Positions 53,427 to 63,190 of a DNA stretch of 64,000 bases are shown piece after piece. The notes under the pieces are model-generated. The model made no database searches, was not told the DNA's origin, and was given only the letters and a program-made list of their open reading frames with translations. Source of the DNA: Branchinecta lynchi (Eukaryota > Arthropoda > Branchiopoda > Anostraca > Branchinectidae); contig JAKZAP010000013.1 in assembly GCA_023053575.1 (NCBI GenBank), forward strand, positions 7,763,523 to 7,827,522, read 5' to 3'. Positions within the stretch are counted from its first letter, which is position 1; each line of letters opens with the position of its first letter. Position numbers and translations under genes: made by a program.

Positions 53427-53573
53427 GGTCATTATGGCGAGGTACGTCTTGGCACGCTTCGCCGACGGTCAGGAGAGAACGTGTTGGTTGCGGTAAAAAG
53501 AGTCATTAACGTTGATGATACGACGGACTCAACTGCGGTTGACGACATGGTGAGAGAGTTTGAGATTATGAAG
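53427..53573 (+). CDS. JAK: JAK exon: JH1 kinase glycine loop, VAVK lysine, helix C
   Basis: The acceptor is TTTTCATAG, ending at 53426, and the donor GTAAGT begins at 53574; both ends are phase 0. GK from the previous exon joins GHYGEVRLG to make a full GxGxxG loop. NVLVAVKRV supplies the ATP-binding lysine. MVREFEIMK is helix C with the glutamate that pairs with this lysine. All three features are intact, in contrast to the JH2 copy, so this is the active kinase N-lobe. Confidence 0.94.
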
Positions 53574-53665
53574 GTAAGTTCATTAATTGGCGCCTCTAGC
53601 GATTTTTCTATCATTAAAACAATCTCGCTGTTGACGTTTTGATCGATCGTTCTGCAAATTCATCA

Positions 53666-54023
53666 GTTGCGTTTTTGCAGACACCATGGTATTTTTTACC
53701 TCGCGTTCAATTAGTGGTTTTTGCAGTTACCGTGGTGTCTGATACACGGTTGCTCTGCAAAAACCACTATTGCCAAATTGCACTTTTCGAAGTCATCCCA
53801 AAAAAAAAAAAAAACTGATATCCAGGTCCATCACTAAGTGCTAAACTACTTTCTCACCAATTTGACAAAATTTGATGAAAGTGGAATGACTTTTCAGACA
53901 CCACGGTAACTACCACGATAACTGCAAAAAACGCCTTATGACCATGGTATCAGATACCACGATAACTGCGAGAAGGACTTTAGACCGTGGTGTCAGATAC
54001 CATGGTATCTACAAAAACGCAAC
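53666..54023. mobile_element. MITE with GTTGCGTTTTTG ends
   Basis: Left GTTGCGTTTTTGCAGACACC, right complement GTTGCGTTTTTGTAGATACC. The interior repeats GGTATCAGATACCA and complementary CCGTGGTGTCTGATAC several times, so the whole element can fold. 358 bases. It starts about 90 bp after an exon (53573). Confidence 0.75.
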
Positions 54024-54029
54024 TATCGT

Positions 54030-55900
54030 CAATCTACACGTCGTGCTGAGTTTGGAAATCTCCTTGGTTTGTTTACATTCTTTGTTTGTTTGCACTCGCG
54101 TTCATTGTTTCAAGTTGGACAAAAACCAAACGCTAGGCAGCATGCAGCTCGATTTTCCACAACGAAGGTTTCAGCGGAGTTTCGTCCTACTGTTCAAGTC
54201 TTTGAGTTCAGTCAGTTTCATTTCTGGAAGCTTCAGGCAAGCTGTTTAATGCCTATGGTGGCCGTGCAGCGGAGGTTATATGAAGCCATACCATACGCGT
54301 ACGACCGTGGGACCATCTGGTGGCGCGGTTCGGAGGCACAAAGCTGGAAATAGATCTTAATAAGGAAAATCAGACAACAAGAAAACCATTTAGTGGCGAT
54401 CCTGGCGTTCTCGCGGATTCGCTTTCCAAAAGCAAAGCGAGAATCCGCCAAGCGCAAGAAGAAACGATGTGTCGTTGCGCCTTTAACTTTTCGCCGACAT
54501 CACTTTCTACTAACGTAGTGGGTTCACTTTCGACGTCACTTGCCAAAACTAGCGGAGCGTAAGAAAAGCTCTGTTAAGCGAAGCTAGTTTTAGCTAAGTC
54601 CCGAAAATAACCGGCGTGTAAACTAGCCGAGTATCGACAAGATCGCCCTTTAGCTAGTATATGAATTGAAAAATAAATAAGCTAAGCATTTATTGTACGC
54701 TGTCTATTTCTGTTGATATTTGCTTTGTAGTTTCCCTGCCACTTCTGCTTCAAAGCTGCCGCAATTTCAAGAGAGAAATACTTATTCAGTGAGGTAACTG
54801 AATACTATCTGCATGATTTGTTTTAAGAAAGAACGGCACCATTGTGTTCATAACATCACTCGTATCTGACTGATAATGAATGGGGTCCCCCCATCTCCGC
54901 CAACATCGATTAAATCTCTTAACCCTGGAAGGTGCACTTTCATCCGTTTGCTATAATAATTGTTAAGTATTTGCGAGTCAAATTAGTTCCTTAAGAGCTC
55001 CTAAGAACACATGAATGGGAGTTCTGGGTTTGATTTTCAGCTCTTAGCCCAAACTGCTCGTTAAATAACGTCAGAAGTAAGAGTAATCTATTTTAACACA
55101 TATAGTCGTTTTGGGAAAGCGGTGAATATCCATAAAGCAAAGCGTGAGTGCACCTACTCAGGAGCCTCGACAACGCCTTTACCTTCTTTTGGGTGGCGGG
55201 TAGGGGGGGGGGGGTATCTACTTAGCTAGGACACCAGTTGCGATTTGGCACCGGAACTAAACAAAGCTCATGCTGAAATCCAGTGAATACTGAAATAAGC
55301 CCATAGAATAATACCTGGGCAACATTATTTTTCATTCTACGAAAGCCGTGAGCTACTGGACATTAAAAGAAAATGTCAGAAAGAAAACATAACCTTCACA
55401 AATTCTCGACTAAAAATCTCGACTCGAAAAAATCGTCACATTTTTAATTTTATTAATTTAATTGTTATATTTAATTCTTTTATTTCATTTCCTACTCCGA
55501 TTTCAAATGGCCGGGCAGAAATAAATTACTTACTTACTTGTATTTTATCAAGTATTTCAGCTCTTCTTAATCCTATAGTGTTTTAGTAATCATAAACTGT
55601 TTCCCCGTGTCAGCCCAGTTCTACTAGGGCTACAGTACAATTGATTGACGGACACGTTACACAAACCATGAATGGACTCAGCATTACCGTGGTTGGAACA
55701 CAATCTGGAGACGCACTTTCTTTATAACTCAACGGTGTGATAGGATGGGAAATCCTGTTCTTGCTCTTCCTACTTCGACTTTACTTGGAGCTATAAAATC
55801 GTATTTCTGTCCTGAATTTCGTCCGGAAAAACCCTAGGCAGTGAGAGCTTACCTTAATAAGAAAAGAAAAAAATATCACGTGAAATAAAATGAAAGTTGA
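54030..55900. other. intron sequence, one LINE tail, otherwise unassigned
   Basis: At 55500-55540 GGCCGGGCAGAAATAAATTA followed by a TTAC repeat is a LINE 3' end. 54410-54460 contains a small inverted repeat (GCGGATTCGCTTTC / GAGAATCCGC). No exon or domain recognised in the open frames 53938-54562. Confidence 0.4.
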
Positions 55901-55923
55901 CTGACCTGATCGTTTTTCCTCAG

Positions 55924-56091
55924 ACACTGAGACATCCGAAGATCGTGGAAATCATTGGGATAATTGAGTCACCCGAATTTCTACTAGTGATGGAATACAT
56001 TCCGTTCGAGTCCCTTTTAAAGTATTTGAGAACCGAAAGTGACCGGATCACCGATGAGCATCTCGTTAGGTTTGCGTCGGATATTGCCGAG
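55924..56091 (+). CDS. JAK: JAK exon: JH1 beta-4/5, hinge, helix D/E
   Basis: Acceptor TTTTTCCTCAG ends at 55923 and donor GTACGT starts at 56092, phase 0 at both ends. The 56 residues start with TLRHPKIVEIIGI (beta-4 entry, like L-x-H-xN-I-V in tyrosine kinases). They continue to FLLVMEYIPFESLLKYL, where MEYIPF is the hinge and SLLKYL is helix D (compare MEYLPYGSLRDYL in JAK2). They end with VRFASDIAE of helix E. The join to GMEYL in the next exon is exactly as in other tyrosine kinases. Confidence 0.95.
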
Positions 56092-56315
56092 GTACGTTTT
56101 TTTTTTTACCATCCAGCAAGACATGGTTTTTTATCAGACGGATTTCATCGTGAGCCGCAAGTACAGTAGAGGTATGCTTCTTTTACCGTTTGTTAAATTT
56201 GAAGGATACAGTTTTGGACTAAATGGTAAAATGATGCCCCAAAACACCCATTGAGGTATTCTAACGAATCGTTAATTAGATATTCCTTTAGCCCAAGCTG
56301 ACTGCGAATCATATT

Positions 56316-56580
56316 TGATGGTTGAAAACGGAAAAAAAGAGCAGCCGTGTCCAAAATGAAATCACGGCAACCTTTTTAACTCCAAGCAAGACTCGCGAAG
56401 GAATTTGCGAAGTTAAATATTTAACGCTAGGCTAGAATCTTTAGTTTTGTGTTTCCCACAAGTTTGTTTTTCCAACTTGGGCGGTTTTGAGCCTAAAGAG
56501 GACCCTTGCCAAGAAGGGCCGAAATATAGCTCCGATAAAGTTCAGCTGACGGATCCGTTTTCCACCATCAAATATAATCT
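56316..56580 (+). mobile_element. family C element, copy 9
   Basis: Left end TTTGATGGTTGAAAACGGA, right end TCCGTTTTCCACCATCAAA. The right half holds CAAGTTTGTTTTTCCAACTT, GCCTAAAGAGGACCCTTGCC and AAGAAGGGCCGAAATATAGC. The left arm is separated by unrelated sequence. The core is changed to CTAAAGA. Confidence 0.7.
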
Positions 56581-56599
56581 TTAATCAGCGACGTTGGCT

Positions 56600-57982
56600 G
56601 ACTGGTAGTTTCTTTTTGTCACAGCATGTCGCAATGGCACTGTCTAAAGTTAACTAACTTTTAAAGAAGAATACCTCTACTGTTTACATATGAGATATCG
56701 AAGCCCTACCGCGAGTCCGTGACACCTCATTCACTGGATGCATAATTGTGATTTGCACAGGATATTTTGATATAGGCTACTGCAGGAATGTTCCGATTGG
56801 GATCCAAGGGTATTCTAGTATTCGCTAACGACAAAAACAACTACAACTTACATACACGACCAACCCAACAAAATCCAGCTAAAATCTCAAATGGTAGATG
56901 TAGTGGTAGAACTCAAACGATTTCCATTAGTAAATAGCTCCGTTTTTTTCCTTTTCTCCATAGGTCGGTTAACCTACCTATTTGCCACTATTGACCGTTT
57001 TTCGGCTCGCCGGTCGGTTCGACTCAAGTCTGAAAAACGGCTTGTAAGAAAAAATGGCGTCTTCCCGTCACCGACGCCTACCTCTACAGTGAGAATTTTG
57101 AATTTCGCGCCGTGCCAAGAGCGTTGGTAGGTTGGACGGAGCTCCCGCCTCAGTCCACATGTTGGTTAACCAACCGGCAAACGAAGCCAAGAAAACAGCT
57201 TATAAAAACTTAGGTAGAACTTAGGTAAACTAAGGAAGAAAACGACTTATAGTGGAAAATATTGTAGGTCGGTTTACTGGACGACGGCAAAAAACGCAGC
57301 TAATATCTCTAGACGCGATTAGGCGTACTATAACCATTATCATTCTTTAATCTGCGACCTTCCTTTTCATTTTCTCTGATATTTATCTTGTTTTTCACCT
57401 TCTTTCTCCATTCTTCTGTCGACAAGTAACAGAATCATTATTCAATATCCAGACTTCCCCTTTGCGTATAACCGTACTAACTTACTGAGGATCAACTTGA
57501 CGATCTTCGCGGCTCCGACGCGAGACCATCAGTACTGGTGAGGTCAGTAGGCAACGCCTTTAGGTGGTCGACTGCAGTAGATAAAATGGAAGAAAGTTGA
57601 ATTTGAAGGACCCATCGCACCATTTACTGCCTATGCCCAGGACCGTATCCAGGAATTTTTTAATTTTTTTTTTTTGGGGGGGGGGGTGCATTTCGGGGTG
57701 GGGGTGCCTACGGGTCGGACAAAAAAGTTCATAAAAGACATAGATCAGGGGGAAAAGCATATAAAAATGATTATTTTTGTATGTTTCGGGGGGGGGGGGG
57801 TCAACCTCCTAATATGGATACGACCTTGCTCTAAACTACCTTTTTTTTAACCATATTTTTCCTGTTTGAAGCCTTTCTCCAGGCCGGTTGGCTTCTAGCC
57901 AAATCGTGGGAAAAGTTACGGAACTGTTTATTTTTCTGATGAATAGATCTCCCATGGTAAATCACCGGGAGCGCGGTACGTA
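56600..57982. other. intron sequence without recognised genes
   Basis: G runs at about 57677-57687 and 57789-57800. An open frame at 56891-57130 has no domain. Confidence 0.4.
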
Positions 57983-58371
57983 TCGAAAATAACACTAGGT
58001 AGTAGCGTCAAGACTTGAAAGGAGTGAGACACACTTGAATAGCAGCGACACTAGCCCCAGTAGCGATAGAGGACGACCCTATTGAAACTCATTCAGTCGT
58101 GCACCAGCGCTGGCTCTTATAACTTCATATCCTGAACTCAGCAAAGAAAATACGCAACCTCTCCTGTTTCCTCGATGTGTGTAGGCCGCATCTTAGCTTT
58201 ACTAGAAATTTCTAAACCCGCAAGTTTGTCTCGCTTTAAATAGCGCAACCCTAATGGGCGGCGCTATGAGTATGGCCCGTTTGCGAAACAAGGAAAGCAT
58301 AATTGTCTTTCAAGACCTGATAGTGTCAAGTCCTACAGGACTTGACGCTACTGCCTAGCGTTATTTTGCTC
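57983..58371. mobile_element. MITE-like element (GAGCAAAATAAC family), copy 3
   Basis: Left CGAAAATAACACTAGGTAG, right complement GAGCAAAATAACGCTAGGCA. The interior is the inverse of the other copies (GTGCACCAGCGCTGGCTC, CATAGCGCCGCCC read from the opposite strand). Confidence 0.75.
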
Positions 58372-58434
58372 TTTAAGGGGGTTAGAATGCATCAGATGAG
58401 ATCCGATTAGTAATACTTGATATTTGACAGTGCA

Positions 58435-58599
58435 AAACGGATAGGTCAGCTGAATTTTATTAGAGCCATTCGGCCCTTCTTGGTTTTGTTGCTTTCCACA
58501 AGCTCATTTTCCAGCTTGGGCCTGAAGAGGAGTCTTGCCTACAAAGGCCAAAATATAGCTCTAATGAAATTCAGCCGACGTTTCCGTTTTGCAATGTCA
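58435..58599. mobile_element. family C element, copy 10 (both ends complete)
   Basis: TGACAGTGCAAAACGGATAG at the left and CGTTTCCGTTTTGCAATGTCA at the right pair over about 45 bases (with GTCAGCTGAATTTTATTAGA inside). GATATT/GATATG flank the ends, a possible short target duplication. The core is CCTGAAGAGGAGTCTTGCC but ends in CCAAAA rather than CGAAA. Confidence 0.75.
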
Positions 58600-58928
58600 G
58601 ATATGATCGGCAGTCAGCGTGGGCCGAACGAGTTTTTATTTGTACTATCCCTGTCCTATCCCGGTCCTTTGAGGAAAAGATTTGTTGCGATGGTTATCGA
58701 GCTCTTCCCGTCTGTTAAAAATAAGTATCTAGTGCAAATCAGTATTTTCCATTTCCCTGAATTCTGCCTGCGACTTGGTCCAAGATAGCGTGCGTAGAAG
58801 ATATTTGAAGGAGGCGTAGCACTAGGTAGGCTACAGTTTCGCTCCTATTATTTTAAAGCATTCCTTGCGTTTCTTCTTTGAATCTTTCAACTTTTCACGG
58901 TCAGGTTCTGATAACTTTATAATTGTAG

Positions 58929-59098
58929 GGAATGGAGTATTTGGCTCAAAAGAACATAGTGCATCGTGATCTGGCTGCCAGGAACATTCTCGTGGTCAAC
59001 GAGACGTCCGTGAAGATTTCTGACTTTGGCCTTGCTCAGAAAGTTGGAGCTGATGGCTACTATTCATTCAAAACCCTTAGAAGTCTCCCTCTACCCTG
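58929..59098 (+). CDS. JAK: JAK exon: JH1 catalytic loop, DFG, activation-loop YY
   Basis: Acceptor TATAATTGTAG ends at 58928 and donor GTATGT starts at 59099, leaving two bases. [19 protein letters not shown] carries the HRD catalytic aspartate and the AAR signature of tyrosine kinases. [12 protein letters not shown] holds the metal-binding DFG. The activation loop contains [10 protein letters not shown]: a tandem tyrosine pair, the trans-phosphorylation site that distinguishes JAKs. All catalytic residues are present, so the kinase is predicted to be active. Confidence 0.97.
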
Positions 59099-59159
59099 GT
59101 ATGTTGTTTTCTTTTCTTTAGAGTCGCTATGGATGTTCTTTGAGCTGTTCTGGCACTGA

Positions 59160-61050
59160 GACAAACTCTGCCAGAAACAAAATTCAGGCAAATATTTTCC
59201 AAATTTTTCAATCAATCAAGTTTAATCCAAATAGCTAAAAGCTAGAAAAGGAATATAAATTTACAAAATACACAGACACACAAGAAACAATTTATCTAAT
59301 AAACTTACAAGAAATTACCAGAAATAAATGATTGAATGAAACTACGTAAAAATTGGGTAGAAGAATTAGCGGGATATGGGGAAAACTTATTGCCAGTATT
59401 CCTCTCGGACCGACGCACGGAAGACGGGAGGGGAGGGGGGAATAGATGGGTCATCTGGGGACAACACGTTATCTTAGCTCCAAATTTTGGCAGTATAAAT
59501 ATTTGGCCAAGAAAAATTAAGCTTGAGAAGGTCGAAATTTTGTTATTTGCTCGGTGTGCCCTATTCGCTACTGCGCAGTTTCGTCACGCACTGTCATATA
59601 GACATGGAGAGACTAACAGTACTTTATTTTCACCATTCGCTACAAAGTCTGTATACTAACTAAAATCAGAATCACAAGATTCACAAGTTACACTAAAGCA
59701 CGACCGCACTTATTTACATTTTACATATTTAACAAATTCCCTACTACTTAATATTTACATTGACCATTACTGAACTTGAACTTACAACCCTCATTAAACT
59801 TGAATATACCGACAACCTTATTTACAAACTGAATATTTATAACTAATTATTTTAATACAAGACGCACTGTGGGGGGTTCAAGCCCCGTTCACAAGCATGC
59901 CTAGCCAAGTACAGATGTCTAGGCACGTGCCTAGGCACGTGCTCACACCCATGCCGAGGCACAGACGCGGCTAAGTTTCTTGGGCGTCTATATACCAATG
60001 TCTCGTAGGAAAGAACAGGCGACCAATTTTGCTTGAGTTCCTTCTTCTGATAAGAGACAGCTTACTTCTTGCAGCTCTTTCCGACAAACTGTCGCCCCTG
60101 CCAGATTGGCGTGGACTGTTGATATGGAAGTTTTCCTTGATAATGTAAGTCGCTCGAATCGAGCGGGGATTCTGCTGGCAGTTTGACAGGTTTGAGGGTG
60201 TGCTTCTGTGACAAAAATCCGCAGCGGGTCTTGTCTCTTTTTAGTATTAGATTATTAAAGTATTTATTTATTATTATTATTATATTTAAAGTTTTATAGC
60301 TATATTTATTAGAGTATTAAGTTTAACCTACCATATTTTACAGCTATTGAATATAGATTGATTTATTGACCTACTCGTATATTTTTTTAAACCTAAATAA
60401 CCTCCACTTCAAAATCAAGCAGTCATTTTTTATAGGTACTATCAGGACTCTTGTCTTTAGTAATCCCGCATAGATGCCCTTCTGGATTTCGCGTTTGAGG
60501 TCTGAGATTACCGAAATAAAGATGAGGCCAAAGGCGTTTTTAGCTTACCCGGGGCCATTCAGCTCAATCTGCCAGAGTTCGTCAAGCATGATTGTTGTCT
60601 TTCCTTAACAAAGCCGGATCCACGCCAAAAATTAAAGATGACAAAAATTAAAAAAAAAAATCCATTGAAGATCTAGGTTTATTCTCCATCGCTAACTTCA
60701 AAAAGCGCCCCATTCCGTTAAAATTAATAAAATACTAATCTTCAACAGCTCTTTTCATGCACTCTATATCAAATTCACACCCTCAATACTGGTTTCCTCC
60801 AGTTCCTCAGCTAAACTCGCAAACCGTGTGTACCATGTTCATAATATAATAATTTAGTAATAATATAATATAATTGCAATAATAAGGCTTTCGCCTCTAT
60901 AGATTTCTCGGGACACTTTACACACTAAATTGAATTTCAGCCAGGTAGTAGTCGACACTCGACACCTGCTTTGAATTGGTTGATATTTTCGGCACCAGTT
61001 TAGCTTAGTACCTTAGTACCCAGTTGACAGTCTGAAAGTTTATGTTCCGT
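59160..61050. other. intron 13, AT-rich, no recognised gene
   Basis: A 107-codon open frame at 59336-59659 has no domain. 59923-59942 is a perfect palindrome (see findings). 60240-60380 and 60835-60890 are AT-rich. Confidence 0.4.
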
Positions 61051-61057
61051 GTTTTAG

Positions 61058-61238
61058 GTACGCACCAGAAAGTATTGGGCAGTGGACCTTCTCCAGTCAC
61101 TCTGACGTCTGGTCGTATGGAGTCACACTGTTCGAGATGTTTAGCCGTGGCGCCGAACCGACCTTGGCAGACAATGACAACTTACTCTCCGTACTTGAGA
61201 GTGGGAAACGACTTCCCTGTCCTGTGCAGTGCCCTCAG
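61058..61238 (+). CDS. JAK: JAK exon: JH1 APE motif and helix F (last exon in window)
   Basis: Acceptor TCCGTGTTTTAG ends at 61057. One base completes the split Trp codon, giving WYAPES across the junction, the substrate-binding loop of tyrosine kinases. [17 protein letters not shown] is helix [19 protein letters not shown] matches the segment before helix H. The donor GTAGGT begins at 61239, phase 0. The helix H motif (CW...RP) and the stop codon should be in a further exon. I found no such exon between 61239 and 64000, so the gene is cut by the window edge. Confidence 0.95.
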
Positions 61239-61239
61239 G

Positions 61240-63190
61240 TAGGTCTTCTTCTAGAAGGATATCATGCCGTAAGCCTTGGTCAATGTTTGGGGGTGTATAT
61301 CATTTCGGCAAGGTAGAAATTGGCAAAGATTCTGTTCATGCTTGATTTTTTCACGCAAGTACAACCAAAGTCTAAATCATCTCTAGTTTTATTTTATCTC
61401 CTTGTCGAAGAAACAGTGTAGTTAGTTTTTAGCAATCATTCCCAAATTTGTATTTTCTGCCAAGAAACGATCTACATAAAATCGATGTTTAGCCAAAATG
61501 TTGCCAGAAATTTAAGAAATATTTGTCCGATATTTTTTGGCTAGGCATAGTCTTCATCTGTTGTTCTCGGCTTCCTCCATCTGACCGTTCTGTTTGTTTT
61601 TTTATCTGTCGAATATTCTAGTCGGCCACCTAATATCATTATGAGGATCTATATGCCGATCTATATAGGAAGAAGGTAAAGCCAAGCCTCCAGTTTTCTT
61701 TACTCTGGCGAAGTTCTCCCGTTGGTCAAATCTCTATCTTTCACGCCGTCAAGTCCAGAAAACACAGTAGGGGCCTTTTATTTCGCTTATGTATCACTTG
61801 GCAAGAATCTCCTACTTAATATATGAGTGGATACACAGTTGCTATGGCACGGGAGCGACTAGTTAGAAGTTCAAGATCAGGCTGGTTGGTGATGGCGCTG
61901 GTTACTGAGAAACAGGTGCGCTAGTGCTCAAACGTAGAATGTGAAGGTATGAATTGCCTCAACTTTGTATTGGCCTTCCGCGTAGGAGTATCAAAAGGAA
62001 TATCTACACTGTAAGAAGTTTGATAGCAGATAACACACGTTTGCATGTATAACTTTTATTATCCGTTAACAAACTCCTGGCAGTGCCGACCCCAGTGCCA
62101 ACAAGTATACCACTTTTTAACTTGAAATCTGTCATGGTTCACGAGTTATACGAACTTCACATAAAACTGTGAAAACTGAAAACTAGTGCGGGCGGCAGTA
62201 GTGGACTGTTCGAATGAACACTCCACTAATAAAATAGCAAGTAGTCCCAGTTTTAGCTCTTAGTTCAACGTGCGGCGGAGGCGGTTGTTCAGGTCATGAA
62301 CTTCTCGAGCATTTCTAGACCTAAGGATCTGCAAGCGCAAGACTGTAAGCTTAGTCGCTACGGACTTTAGCGACTGAACAATATGGGTCCAGAGCTGCCA
62401 CTAATCGGTTGTGTGTGGGGGGACGCTCAGAAGCCACTTCGACCCCGACTCCGACGTTTGCCAAATTTCAACTGTCATTGTTCGCAAGTTATAAACTGGC
62501 TTCACTAGTAAAAGCTAAGTTTCCCCTACGTTTCGGGCATTCGGTGCCGTGATGCCTGTTTTACAAAATCTTTTGTACCTACATTTCCAAACTAGGCGAT
62601 TTAACGTGTTTATTGGTTCCCATTCCTTATCGAATTTGGTAATTAATCCAACTTTTGTTCATTCCGAGTCGATTTCACCGCATTCGGTACGTCCCTACGT
62701 AAGTTCGGTGATTTAACGTATTTATTTGGTCACATTGACTTTCAAGTCCGTATCTGTTCTACCGCATTCGGTCAGTCAATTTCATAATTTGGTCGTTTAT
62801 CAGATTCATTTGGTTCTGATTCGTGAACGAATTTGACAATTTACTTCATTTACTCCGCTTTCTGAAAACGGCGGGTTATAAATAAATTACTTACTTACTA
62901 GTTCTTTGTCACCAAAAGTACTTGCCGGTGGCCTCTGTTTTTCCCCATAAGCTGTTTTAGTGGTTTTCGTTTACGAACAACCTACTCTTTAGGCCCCTAT
63001 AGCCGGTTTTCGTTTTTCACCGTTTTTCCTGAAACTCGCGAAACGTGATGTGCCTAGATTGCCCAAAGAGGTAAGCTCGTGACCCGACAGCTCGTGTTAC
63101 CGATTTGGTATACTTGTTGATCTTTGGGTGTAGAGTTTGCTTTTTCGGGGGGCCTCCCCCCTCCCAGATTGCCCAGTGACTTAAATTTGT
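61240..63190. other. intron sequence after the last visible exon
   Basis: I looked for the final JH1 exon (CW...RP) and did not find it. 62500-62900 contains irregular repeats (ACCGCATTCGGT, GGTGATTTAACGTATTTATT) and a LINE tail GGCGGGTTATAAATAAATTA followed by a TTAC repeat near 62892. Confidence 0.45.

Noticed and set aside
54069..54353. Open frame as an additional kinase or host exon
   Set aside because: No domain, no conserved splice sites, and the flanking kinase exons join without it.
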